DNA of 64,000 bases from Prauserella flavalba (GTDB lineage: Bacteria > Actinomycetota > Actinomycetes > Mycobacteriales > Pseudonocardiaceae): contig NZ_MASU01000005.1 of assembly GCF_003202235.1 (NCBI RefSeq), positions 620,001-684,000 of the forward strand, in the 5' to 3' direction. The notes beneath the pieces were generated by a model, which saw only the letters and a program-made list of their open reading frames with translations, had not been told where the DNA came from and made no database searches. Of this stretch, positions 34,301 to 43,157 are shown piece after piece. Every line of letters begins with the position of its first letter. Positions within the stretch are counted from its first letter, which is position 1. The translations under genes and the position numbers were made by a program.

Positions 34301-35695
34301 ATGACTGACACGCTCGATCGCCTCTCCGCCGTCCTCGCCGACGCCGTCATCGAGGACCGCGAGGCCGGGATCTACCGGGCGAACCGCCGGATCTTCACCG
34401 ACGAGGAGATCTTCGAGCTCGAGATGAAGCACATCTTCGAGGGCAACTGGATCTACCTGGCGCATGAGAGCCAGCTCCCCAACCCCGGCGACTACTTCAC
34501 CACCTACATCGGCAGGCAGCCGGTGGTGATCACCCGGGACAAGGACGGCGAGCTGCACTGCCTGATCAACGCCTGTGCCCACCGCGGCGCGATGATCTGC
34601 CGCCGCAAGACCGACAACCGGTCGACGCTCACCTGTCCGTTCCACGGCTGGACGTTCCGCAACGACGGCAAGCTGCTCAAGGTCAAGGACCCCGACGGCG
34701 CAGGCTATCCCGAGTCGTTCAACTCGGGCGGCTCGCACGACCTGACGCGCGTGGCCCGCTTCGAGAGCTACCGCGGCTTCCTCTTCGGCAGCCTTAACCC
34801 GGACGTGCCGCCGCTCGCCGAGCACCTCGGCGACACGACCAAGATCATCGACATGCTGGTGGACCAGTCGCCGGAGGGGCTGGAGGTGCTGCGCGGCTCC
34901 TCGACCTACACCTACGACGGCAACTGGAAGGTGCAGGCCGAGAACGGCGCCGACGGCTACCACGTCACGGCGACCCACTGGAACTACGCGGCCACGACGG
35001 CGCGGCGCGGCACCGGTGCGTCCACGAACGACACCAAGACGCTCGACGCGGGCAGCTGGGGCAAGTCCGGCGGCGGCTACTGGTCGTTCCCCCAGGGCCA
35101 CCTGTGCCTGTGGACGTGGGCGGGCAACCCGCAGGACCGTCCACTGTGGAACAAGATGGACGACCTGAAGCGCGAGTTCGGCGACGCCAAGGGCGAGTTC
35201 ATGGTCAAGGGCTCCCGGAACCTGTGCCTGTACCCGAACGTGTACCTGATGGACCAGTTCTCCACGCAGATCAGGCACTTCCGGCCCATCGCGCCGGACA
35301 AGACCGAGGTCACCATCTACTGCATCGCGCCGAAGGGCGAGAGCCCCGAGGCCCGCGCGTGGCGCATCCGCCAGTACGAGGACTTCTTCAACGCCTCCGG
35401 CATGGCCACCCCGGACGACCTGGAGGAGTTCCGCTCCTGCCAGCTGACCTTCCGCGCGTCGGCCGCCCCGTGGAACGACATGAGCCGCGGCGCCGAACAC
35501 TGGCTGACCGGGCCGGACGAGGTCGCCGAGACGCTCGGCCTGACCGGCGTCATCTCCGCGGGCCAGAAGAACGAGGACGAGGGCCTCTACCCCGTGCAGC
35601 ACGGCTACTGGGCGGAGACCCTGCGCGCGGCGATCGCCCGGGAACGGGCGGAGTCCGGGCAGGACGACCCGCAGCCGACCGCCGCCACCGCCTGA
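34301..35695 (+). CDS. benA: Benzoate 1,2-dioxygenase, large (alpha) subunit
   Basis: A 464-residue Rieske oxygenase alpha subunit. The [2Fe-2S] ligands are C92, H94 (CAHRG), C112 and H115 (CPFHGW). The mononuclear iron site lies around residues 212-226 ([15 protein letters not shown]) with H221 and H226, plus D218 as the bridging Asp. It dihydroxylates benzoate to 1,6-dihydroxy-2,4-cyclohexadiene-1-carboxylate, with electrons from BenC. The relatedness to toluate dioxygenase XylX is close, so the exact substrate range (benzoate, toluates) is not set by sequence alone. GGAGG precedes the ATG. It is first in benA-benB-benCD-benK, 11 bases ahead of benB. Confidence 0.95.
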   Translation: MTDTLDRLSAVLADAVIEDREAGIYRANRRIFTDEEIFELEMKHIFEGNWIYLAHESQLPNPGDYFTTYIGRQPVVITRDKDGELHCLINACAHRGAMICRRKTDNRSTLTCPFHGWTFRNDGKLLKVKDPDGAGYPESFNSGGSHDLTRVARFESYRGFLFGSLNPDVPPLAEHLGDTTKIIDMLVDQSPEGLEVLRGSSTYTYDGNWKVQAENGADGYHVTATHWNYAATTARRGTGASTNDTKTLDAGSWGKSGGGYWSFPQGHLCLWTWAGNPQDRPLWNKMDDLKREFGDAKGEFMVKGSRNLCLYPNVYLMDQFSTQIRHFRPIAPDKTEVTIYCIAPKGESPEARAWRIRQYEDFFNASGMATPDDLEEFRSCQLTFRASAAPWNDMSRGAEHWLTGPDEVAETLGLTGVISAGQKNEDEGLYPVQHGYWAETLRAAIARERAESGQDDPQPTAATA

Positions 35696-35706
35696 GGAGC
35701 ATCCCG

Positions 35707-36240
35707 ATGACCGTCACCGCCGACACCACCACCGCCGCCAGTGCGACGAAAACCATCACCCAGAACGACATCGAGCAGTTCCTCTACCGCGAGGCGCGCT
35801 ACCTCGACGACCGCGAGTTCGAGAAGTGGCTCGACTGCTACGCCGACGACGTCGTGTACTGGATGCCCTCCTGGGGCGACGACGACCTGCTCACCGAGAA
35901 CCCGCAGACCGACATCTCCCTGATCTACTACCCGAACAAGGGCGGGCTCGAGGACCGGGTGTTCCGGATCCGCACGGAGCGCTCCAGCGCGACGTCGATC
36001 CCGGAGCCGCGCACGAGCCACAACATCAGCAACGTCGAGCTCATCGAGCGCCGCGGTGACCTCGTGGACGTGCGGTTCAACTGGCACACCATGTACTTCC
36101 GGTACAAGACGGTGGACCCCTACTACGGGACCTCGTTCTACACGATCGACTTCTCCGGCGACGCGCCGCTCATCCGCCGCAAGACTGTGGTCCTGAAGAA
36201 CGACTACATCCACCACGTCGTCGACATCTACCACTTCTGA
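35707..36240 (+). CDS. benB: Benzoate 1,2-dioxygenase, small (beta) subunit
   Basis: A 177-residue ring-hydroxylating dioxygenase beta subunit with the NTF2-like fold. IEQFLYREARYLDDREFEKWLDCYADDVVYWMPSW is the family opening, and ISLIYYPNKGGLEDRVFRIRTERSSATSIPEPRTSHNISNVELIERR with the end TVVLKNDYIHHVVDIYHF are typical of BenB/XylY. It forms the alpha3-beta3 hexamer with BenA and has no catalytic residues. ATG 35707 follows GGAG and lies 11 bases after benA. It is followed by the benCD fusion after 76 bases, so the electron-transfer part is supplied from the same transcript. Confidence 0.95.
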   Translation: MTVTADTTTAASATKTITQNDIEQFLYREARYLDDREFEKWLDCYADDVVYWMPSWGDDDLLTENPQTDISLIYYPNKGGLEDRVFRIRTERSSATSIPEPRTSHNISNVELIERRGDLVDVRFNWHTMYFRYKTVDPYYGTSFYTIDFSGDAPLIRRKTVVLKNDYIHHVVDIYHF

Positions 36241-36316
36241 CAACTGCCCGGAGCGGCTTGCGTTGCGGTGCGGGTGGCTCCGCCGCTTCGGAAAGCCCCG
36301 GTCCCAGGGAGGGGTC

Positions 36317-38965
36317 ATGACTTACCAGGTCGCACTGTCCTTCGAGGACGGTGTCACCCGCTTCATCACGTGTGCGGAGGGCCAGACGGTCGCCGACGCG
36401 TCGTACCGCCAGCGGATCAACATCCCGCTGGACTGCCGGGACGGCGCGTGCGGCACCTGCAAGGCGCTCTGCGAGTCCGGCACCTACGACGGCGGCGCCT
36501 ACATCGAGGACGCACTGTCCGACGACGAGGCGCGGCGTGGCTACGTGCTGCCGTGCAGCATGAAGCCGACCTCGGACCTGGTGCTGCGGATCGCGAGCAC
36601 GTCGGCGGTCGCCAAGACCGAGGCGGCGACCTACCCCGCGACGCTGACCGCGCTGGACCGGCTCTCGCCCACGACGTTCGCGCTGACCGTGGAGACGCCG
36701 GACCGTGACAAGCTGGCGTTCCTGCCCGGCCAGTACGTCAACATCGAGGTGCCCGGCACCGGCGAGACGCGCTCGTACTCGTTCAGCAACGCACCGGACG
36801 ACAAGTCACTGACGTTCCTGGTGAAGCTCACGCCGGGCGGCGTGATGTCGGACTACCTCACCGAGCGGGCCACCGCGGGCGACGAGCTCAGCTTCACCGG
36901 CCCCAACGGCAGCTTCTTCCTGCGCGAGGCCGACCGGCCCGTGCTGCTGCTCGCCGGTGGCACGGGGCTGGCGCCGATCCTGTCGATCGTGCGCACGCTG
37001 CGGGCCACGGGCTCGACGCGGCCCGCGCACCTGATCTACGGCGTGAGCACCGACGACGACCTGGTGGAGCTGGACACGCTCGCCGAGCTGGCCGCGCAGG
37101 TGGAGGGCTTCACCTGGGACTACTGCGTCGCCGACCCGGGCAGCGCCGCTCCCAACAAGGGCTACGTGACGAGCCTGATCGGCGACGAGCACCTGCACGG
37201 CGGGGACGTCGCCGTGTACCTGTGCGGCCCGCCGCCGATGGTCGAGGCGGTGCGCACGCACTTCACCGAGCGGGGCGTGGAGCCGACCGGGTTCTACTAC
37301 GAGAAGTTCGCGCTCTCCAACGCCGCCGCGCAGGCCGGGCCCGCGGTGGTGGAGACGCCGCCCGAGCCGGAGCCCGTCGTGGAACCCGCACCCGAACCCG
37401 AGCCGGTGCGCCCGGTGACGCTCGAGGGCGAGGGCAGGACGATGGCCGGGCAGCGGATCTTCGAGCCCGCCGCGCTGAGCCCGCTGCTCGCGGGCGCCGC
37501 GCGCACGGCCGCCGAGGAGGCCGCCACGGCGAGGACCGTGGCGGGGCAGGCGATCTGGCCCGGCGACGGCGCGGGCACCCACGCCCTCGCGCCCGGCGAG
37601 GCGCCGCTGCCCGCCGGCAACGCCCGTGCGGTCGCGGGCCAGGAAATGCTGCCCCCGGCCGACGACCTCGCGCCGCTCGTGGCGCCGGCCGAGCCGGAGG
37701 GCCGCTACGAGATCGGCGAGGAACACCCGTCGGTGCACGAGTCCGACGCCGTGTTCGAGGCACGGCGGGCACTGGAGCTCGGCGCGCTGGAACTCGTGAT
37801 CGGCAGGCTCACCTCGCAGCAGCTCGCGGGCTACCGGCTGCTGGCCGAGGCGACCGTGCCCTATGTGGACGGTGACCGCTTCGTCGACGCCGCCGCCTTC
37901 ACCGAGACCAACGCGGCCTTCCACGACTACCTGTTCACCCTCACCGGCAACGAGCACCTGCTCCAGGCCTACCGCGCGCTGGGCGTGCAGGGGCACATGG
38001 AGGAGACGCTGCGGGACGCGACGTGGTGCCATCCCCGGTGCACGCAGGACCACCTCGACATCGTCACCGCGTTCGAGGCGGGGGATCGCGCGACGGCCCG
38101 CAGGCTGGTGGTGGAGCACGCCGAGCGCGCGAAGGCCACCACCCGCAGGGCGATGGACGACGCGCGGTCGTCGCGGGCGCCCGCCTTCGTGAGCCCTGGC
38201 CGCTTCGACGGCAAGGTCGTGGTGGTCACCGGTGCCGCGCAGGGCATCGGCGAACGCGTGGCCAGGCGGATCAGCGCCGAGGGCGGCACGGTGGTGCTCG
38301 CCGACCGGGCCGACCTCGTCACCGCGCTGGCCGACGAGCTGACCGGCGAGGCGCTGCCGGTGCTCGCCGACCTGGAGACGTGGGAGGGCGCACAGGCGGT
38401 GGCCGACGCCGCGCTCGCGCGCTACGGCCGGATCGACGTGCTCGTCAACAACGTCGGCGGCGCGATCTGGTTCAAGCCGTTCACCGAGTTCACCCCCGCC
38501 GAGATCGAGGCGGAGATCCGGCGCTCGCTGATGACCACCCTGTTCTCCTGCCGCGCCGCGCTGCCGTCGATGACGGAGCGGGGCCGCGGCGTGATCGTCA
38601 ACGTATCGTCCGCGGCGACGCGCGGCATCCACCGGATCCCGTACTCGGCGGCCAAGGGCGGCATCAACGCCATCACCGCCTCCCTCGCGTTCGAATGCGC
38701 CGACGCCGGAATCCGGGTGGTCGCCACCGCGCCGGGTGGCACCGAGGCGCCCCCGCGCCGCATCTCCCGGGGCGGCTCGGCGCTGGAGACCGAGCAGGAG
38801 CAGACCTGGTTCCAGGCGCACATCGACCAGACCGTGAGCACCTCGCTGATGAAGCGCTACGGCACGCTCGACGAGCAGGCCGCGGCGATCGCCTTCCTCG
38901 CCTCCGACGAGGCGTCCTACATCACCGGCACCGTGCTGCCGGTCGCGGGCGGCGACCTCGGCTGA
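36317..38965 (+). CDS. BenC-FCD-BenD fusion: dioxygenase reductase, FCD ligand domain, cis-diol dehydrogenase
   Basis: One 882-residue chain carries three recognisable units. Residues 1-95 are a [2Fe-2S] ferredoxin (C40, C45, C48, C80); 100-335 are the FAD/NADH reductase (RSYSFS 152-157, GGTGLAP 214-220, CGPPPM 303-308), together BenC. Residues 345-470 form a Pro/Glu/Ala linker with three RxxAGQ repeats. Residues 472-615 match the FCD domain of GntR regulators, with no winged helix. Residues 626-882 are a short-chain dehydrogenase (TGAAQGIG 638-645, NN-VGG 711-715, S764, Y776, K780), the BenD step that makes catechol. No stop or frame change separates the parts. A GGGAGGGG lies before ATG 36317. 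Confidence 0.92.
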   Translation: MTYQVALSFEDGVTRFITCAEGQTVADASYRQRINIPLDCRDGACGTCKALCESGTYDGGAYIEDALSDDEARRGYVLPCSMKPTSDLVLRIASTSAVAKTEAATYPATLTALDRLSPTTFALTVETPDRDKLAFLPGQYVNIEVPGTGETRSYSFSNAPDDKSLTFLVKLTPGGVMSDYLTERATAGDELSFTGPNGSFFLREADRPVLLLAGGTGLAPILSIVRTLRATGSTRPAHLIYGVSTDDDLVELDTLAELAAQVEGFTWDYCVADPGSAAPNKGYVTSLIGDEHLHGGDVAVYLCGPPPMVEAVRTHFTERGVEPTGFYYEKFALSNAAAQAGPAVVETPPEPEPVVEPAPEPEPVRPVTLEGEGRTMAGQRIFEPAALSPLLAGAARTAAEEAATARTVAGQAIWPGDGAGTHALAPGEAPLPAGNARAVAGQEMLPPADDLAPLVAPAEPEGRYEIGEEHPSVHESDAVFEARRALELGALELVIGRLTSQQLAGYRLLAEATVPYVDGDRFVDAAAFTETNAAFHDYLFTLTGNEHLLQAYRALGVQGHMEETLRDATWCHPRCTQDHLDIVTAFEAGDRATARRLVVEHAERAKATTRRAMDDARSSRAPAFVSPGRFDGKVVVVTGAAQGIGERVARRISAEGGTVVLADRADLVTALADELTGEALPVLADLETWEGAQAVADAALARYGRIDVLVNNVGGAIWFKPFTEFTPAEIEAEIRRSLMTTLFSCRAALPSMTERGRGVIVNVSSAATRGIHRIPYSAAKGGINAITASLAFECADAGIRVVATAPGGTEAPPRRISRGGSALETEQEQTWFQAHIDQTVSTSLMKRYGTLDEQAAAIAFLASDEASYITGTVLPVAGGDLG

Positions 38966-39010
38966 CCCCGGCCGGGCGAGCCACGCGCAGTCGTGCGGCT
39001 TCCCGCCGCC

Positions 39011-39034
39011 GGGCGGTCCCATCCGGGGCCGCCC
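39011..39034 (+). terminator. Hairpin between benCD and benK
   Basis: GGGCGG-t-CCC pairs with GGG-g-CCGCCC around a 4-5 base loop, in the 103-bp gap after benCD. It may reduce read-through into benK but has no U tract. Confidence 0.45.
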
Positions 39035-39068
39035 TCCTTCTCCCCACCAACACTCCCGGGAGTTCCTC

Positions 39069-40409
39069 ATGTCCGAAACCGACGCAATGACGCGCCGGCG
39101 CCAGCGCACCGTGTCCTGGGTGGTCGCACTGTCGACCATCGCACTCGTATTCGACGGGTACGACCTCGTCGTGTACGGCACCGTGCTGCCCACCCTGCTC
39201 GCCGACCCCACGCAGCTCGGGGCGATCACGCCCGGCCAGGCGGGCGCGCTCGGCAGCTACGCACTCGTCGGTGTCCTCGTGGGGGCACTGGCCGCGGGCA
39301 GCCTCGGCGACTGGATCGGGCGCCGCAGGATCATGCTGATCAACCTCGCCTGGTTCTCGATCGGGATGGGCGCGACCGCGCTGACCCAGAACGTCACCGC
39401 CTTCGGCGTCGGCCGGTTCCTCACCGGCATCGGCGTGGGCGCACTGGTGGCCACGGTCGGCGCGCTCGTGGCCGAGTTCGCCCCGCCGGGGCGGCGGAAC
39501 CGGCTCAACGCGATCGTCTACAGTGGAGTGCCCGCCGGTGGCGTGCTGGCCGCGCTGCTCGCTCTCGTCCTCGCCGACGCGGTCGGCTGGCGCGGGCTGT
39601 TCTGGATCGGCGCGCTGCCGATCGTGCTGGTGCTCCCGCTGGCCGTGGTGAAGCTCCCGGAGTCGCCGAAGTGGCTGGCCTCGCGGGGCCGCGCCGAGCA
39701 GGCGAGGGTGCTCGCCGAGCGCACCGGCATCGCCCTGTCCGCCGAGCCCGAGGCGCCGGCCGGGACCACCCGCGTGGGCTTCCCGGCGCTGGCCACCAGG
39801 TCGCTGGCGTGGCCGACACTGCTGCTGGGCACGATGAGCTTCGCCGGGCTGCTGCTCACCTACGGCCTCAACACCTGGCTGCCGCAGATCATGGCCGACA
39901 ACGGCTACGGCAAAAGCTACTCCCTGACCTTCCTGCTGGTGCTCAACCTCGGCGCGATCGTCGGCGGGCTGTTCGCGTCGCTGTGGGCGGACCGGGCCGG
40001 CGCCAAGCGCGTCGTCGCCACCACGTTCGTCCTCGCCGCCTGCACGCTCGCACTGCTGCCGCTGCGCCTCCCGCTGGGCGCCCTGCTGCTGGCGGTCGCC
40101 GTGGCGGGCATCGGCACAATCGGCACACAGGTGCTCGTCTACGGCCTGGTGTCGAACTACTACCCGACCAGGGCGCGCGCGGCCGGTGTCGCCTGGTGCG
40201 CTGGGTTCGGCAGGCTGGGCGGCATCGTCGGCCCCGTGGTCGGTGGCGTGCTCGTCGGCGCGGGACTCGGCGGCACCACGGCGTTCTACCTGTTCGCCGC
40301 CGTCGCGCTCACCGCCGCGGTGGTGACGGCGCTGGTGCCCCGTTCGCAACACGCCGGGGAGGAGCTGCCCGAGGTGGCGCCGACGGCCGGCACCCCCCGT
40401 CCGGCGTAG
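39069..40409 (+). CDS. benK: Benzoate/aromatic acid MFS transporter
   Basis: A 446-residue major facilitator of the AAHS (aromatic acid:H+ symporter) family with 12 predicted helices. The helix 1 motif VFDGYDLVVYG carries the D-G-x-D needed for proton coupling in BenK/PcaK, and the helix 2-3 loop GDWIGRRR is the MFS signature. Helices 7-12 start at about residue 250 (LLLGTMSFAGLLLTYGLNTWLPQIM). It should import benzoate with a proton. The position after the dioxygenase genes supports this substrate. A second, unrelated benzoate transporter (BenE) lies 2.7 kb downstream, so uptake is doubly covered. Confidence 0.9.
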   Translation: MSETDAMTRRRQRTVSWVVALSTIALVFDGYDLVVYGTVLPTLLADPTQLGAITPGQAGALGSYALVGVLVGALAAGSLGDWIGRRRIMLINLAWFSIGMGATALTQNVTAFGVGRFLTGIGVGALVATVGALVAEFAPPGRRNRLNAIVYSGVPAGGVLAALLALVLADAVGWRGLFWIGALPIVLVLPLAVVKLPESPKWLASRGRAEQARVLAERTGIALSAEPEAPAGTTRVGFPALATRSLAWPTLLLGTMSFAGLLLTYGLNTWLPQIMADNGYGKSYSLTFLLVLNLGAIVGGLFASLWADRAGAKRVVATTFVLAACTLALLPLRLPLGALLLAVAVAGIGTIGTQVLVYGLVSNYYPTRARAAGVAWCAGFGRLGGIVGPVVGGVLVGAGLGGTTAFYLFAAVALTAAVVTALVPRSQHAGEELPEVAPTAGTPRPA

Positions 40410-40478
40410 GCCGCGGCTGACGGATCCTGTCCCCGCTCGCGGCGGAAAGATCCATCAGCCACGGCCTAGGGTGACCAT

Positions 40479-43157
40479 GTGGTCCACCCCCGTCCTCCGC
40501 TGATCGCCCGCGACGCCGCGCTCGGCGAACTGGAGCGCCTGCTGCACGGCGCAGCCGAGCAGGGACCGGCGTTCGTGCTGGTCAGCGGCAGGTCGGGCGT
40601 CGGAAGGACCACGCTCGCCGACGCACTGGCGGCCCGTCACGACGGGCCGCTGCTGCGTGCCACGGGCGCGGAGTGGGAACGGGACCGGGCCTCTGGCGTC
40701 GTGAGCCAGCTGCTCGGCGAGGCCGGTCCCGCCGACGTCGCCGAGGTGTCGTGCGCGCTCGCCCGGCACGTCGGCGCACTGGGCGGCACCGTGCTCGCCA
40801 TCGTGGACGACGCGCACTGGGCCGACCAGCCGTCGCTGCAGGCACTGGCCTCCGCGGTGCGGCACCACCGGGACACGCGGCTGTTCGTGCTCGCCACCGC
40901 CGTCACCGGCGATCCTGGTGTCCCCGCGCCCGCGGTCGAGCTGCTGCACCGGGTCGCGGACCACGCGATCGCGGTCGAGCCGTTCACCGCGCCCGAGGTG
41001 GGGGAACTCGCCGCCGCGCACGGCGTCCTGCTGCACCCGTCGATGGCGGAACGCCTGTGGCGGCACACGGGAGGCCTCGCGCGGCCGCTGGGGCAGCTGC
41101 TCGCCGAGGTACCGAGGACCACGTGGGCGCGGTTCGACCCGGCACTCCCCGCTCCCGCCGCCGTGGCGGCCACGGTGCGCACGGCGCTCGCCGGGTGCTC
41201 CCAGCAGGCGCGCGGCCTCGCCGAGGCCGCCGCCGTGCTCGGGCCGGGGACCACCGTGCGTGACGCCGCCCAGCTGGCCGGGTTGTCCGGCGACGTGCTG
41301 CCAGCGCTGGACGAGGCGGTCGCCGCGCGGCTGGTGGAGTTCGCCGGACGCGGGCTCACCGAGATCGGCCCGCCGGACCCGATGGTCAGGGCCGCCGTGC
41401 TCGCCGCGATGGGACCAGCCGCGGCCGCCCACGCCCATCGCCGGGCCGCCGACCTCATCGAGGACCCGGTGCGCCGCATGCGGCTGCTGGTCGCCGCCTC
41501 GCCGATGCCGGACCCGGACGTGGCCGACCGGCTCGACGCGCTCGCCGCCGAGCGAGCGGCCGAGGGAGCGTGGGGCGTCGCGGCCTCGCTGCTCAACGAC
41601 GCCAGCAGGCTCACCGAGGACCGCCTCAAGCGCGAGAGCAGACTCACCAGAGCCGTCGACGCCCTGATCGGCGCGGGCGACGCGTTCGCGGCGGCCGCGC
41701 TGGTGCCCGAGGTGGAGAGCCTGCGCGAGACGCCGCTGCGCAACGCCGTGCTGGGCTACCTCGCGATCGTGCGCGGCCGCGCCGCGGAGGCCGAGAACCG
41801 GCTCGGCCGCGCCTGGGACCTCGTGAACACCGAGCGCGAGCCGGACGTCGCCGCGTCGATTTGCCAGCGCTACGTGCTGCACTCGCTGTCCCACCTGCGG
41901 CCGGAGGAACTGGTGTCGTGGGCGGACCGGGCCATCGCGCTGGCGGGCGAGGACGCACCGGCGGGCATCGAGGCGGCCGCGATCCGGGGCCTCGGGCTCG
42001 CCGCCGCGGGCCGGGCTGGCGAGGCGCTCGCCGCGTACGCCGAGCTGGCCGAGCGCGTCCAGCACGGCGCGCAGGCCCAGCGGATCCTGATGGGCAGGGG
42101 CTGGCTCAGCCTCATGGTCGACGCCGTTGACGACGCGAGGGCCGACCTGGAGAGCTCGGTCCCGACGACGTTTCTCGGCGGCTCCACGCGGATCTCGCTG
42201 TGGGCGAGGGCGTGGCTGGCGCGGGCGCAGTTCCTCACGGGGGAGTGGGACGAGTCGCTGCGCACGGTGCGCGAGGCGACGCCGCTGCTCGACCGGGCCG
42301 GGATCGTGCTCGCGGGTCCGCTGCTGCACTGGACGGCCGTGGCCGTGCACGCGCTGCGTGGCGACTGGGACGACGCCGAGCTGGCGCTGCGCCACGCCGA
42401 CGCGGGACCGCAGGACTACGAGATCATGCGCGTGCCGTCGTACCTGGCCCGCGCGCACGTGGCCGAGGCGCGCGCCGACTCGGCGGGGGTGCTGCGGGCG
42501 CTGCGCCCGCTCACGCAGCCCTGGGCGGGCGGTGGCGTCGACCAGCCGGGTCAGTGGCCGTGGGCCGACATGTACGCGCACGCGCTCGTACTGGAGGGCA
42601 GGTACGCCGAGGCGGAGGAGTTCCTCACGCGGCAGGAGGCGCTCGCGGCCGACCGGGGCCCCGGTTCGGCGCGGGCGCGGCTCGGCGCGGCACGGGGGAG
42701 GCTGCTGGGCAGCCAGGGCGAGCTGGACCCGGCGCGCGAGGCGTTCGACGCGGCGCTGCAACTGCTGGAGGACCTGCCGTTGCGCTACGACCGCGCGCGC
42801 GTGAACTTCGCCTACGGCCAGATTCTGCGCAGGGCGGGCAAGCGCCGGGACGCCGACACCGTGCTCACCACCGCGCGCGAGGCGTTCGCGGCGCTGGGCG
42901 CCACGACCTACGTCGCGCGGTGCGACCGCGAGCTGAAGGCGGGCGGGGTGCACCTGCCGAGGACGGAGCGTGGTCTCGGCGAGCTCACGCCGCAGGAGGA
43001 GGCGGTGTCGCAGCTGGTCGCCAGTGGACTGTCCAACCGGGAGGTCGCGGCCGAGCTTTTCCTGTCCACCAAGACGGTGCAGTACCACCTGACGCGGATC
43101 TACGCGAAGCTCGGCATCCGTTCACGGGCCGAGCTGGCCGCGCGCCGTGGGTCATGA
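40479..43157 (+). CDS. LAL-type LuxR-family regulator (BenR-like)
   Basis: An 892-residue large ATP-binding LuxR regulator. The AAA part has VSGRSGVGRTTLADAL (about 35-50), where the Walker A lysine position is Arg, and Walker B LAIVDDAHWAD. The long middle is a repeat-rich helical region (TPR-like). The C-terminal HTH is LTPQEEAVSQLVASGLSNREVAAELFLSTKTVQYHLTRIYAKLGIRSRAELAA. In Corynebacterium glutamicum a LAL protein encoded in the ben cluster activates benzoate genes, and the same order (ben genes, LAL regulator, benK, benE) is echoed here. So control of benABC-D is likely. The start is GTG 40479. Its end overlaps benE by six bases. Confidence 0.88.
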   Translation: MVHPRPPLIARDAALGELERLLHGAAEQGPAFVLVSGRSGVGRTTLADALAARHDGPLLRATGAEWERDRASGVVSQLLGEAGPADVAEVSCALARHVGALGGTVLAIVDDAHWADQPSLQALASAVRHHRDTRLFVLATAVTGDPGVPAPAVELLHRVADHAIAVEPFTAPEVGELAAAHGVLLHPSMAERLWRHTGGLARPLGQLLAEVPRTTWARFDPALPAPAAVAATVRTALAGCSQQARGLAEAAAVLGPGTTVRDAAQLAGLSGDVLPALDEAVAARLVEFAGRGLTEIGPPDPMVRAAVLAAMGPAAAAHAHRRAADLIEDPVRRMRLLVAASPMPDPDVADRLDALAAERAAEGAWGVAASLLNDASRLTEDRLKRESRLTRAVDALIGAGDAFAAAALVPEVESLRETPLRNAVLGYLAIVRGRAAEAENRLGRAWDLVNTEREPDVAASICQRYVLHSLSHLRPEELVSWADRAIALAGEDAPAGIEAAAIRGLGLAAAGRAGEALAAYAELAERVQHGAQAQRILMGRGWLSLMVDAVDDARADLESSVPTTFLGGSTRISLWARAWLARAQFLTGEWDESLRTVREATPLLDRAGIVLAGPLLHWTAVAVHALRGDWDDAELALRHADAGPQDYEIMRVPSYLARAHVAEARADSAGVLRALRPLTQPWAGGGVDQPGQWPWADMYAHALVLEGRYAEAEEFLTRQEALAADRGPGSARARLGAARGRLLGSQGELDPAREAFDAALQLLEDLPLRYDRARVNFAYGQILRRAGKRRDADTVLTTAREAFAALGATTYVARCDRELKAGGVHLPRTERGLGELTPQEEAVSQLVASGLSNREVAAELFLSTKTVQYHLTRIYAKLGIRSRAELAARRGS

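Noticed and set aside
36806-39229. A very long open frame (over 800 codons) on the minus strand opposite benCD, with similar long antisense frames at 13456-16134, 31108-33459 and 40455-43088
   Set aside because: They mirror real genes, have Arg/Gly/His-rich text without motifs and no ribosome sites. High GC content removes stop codons from the antisense third-base frame.
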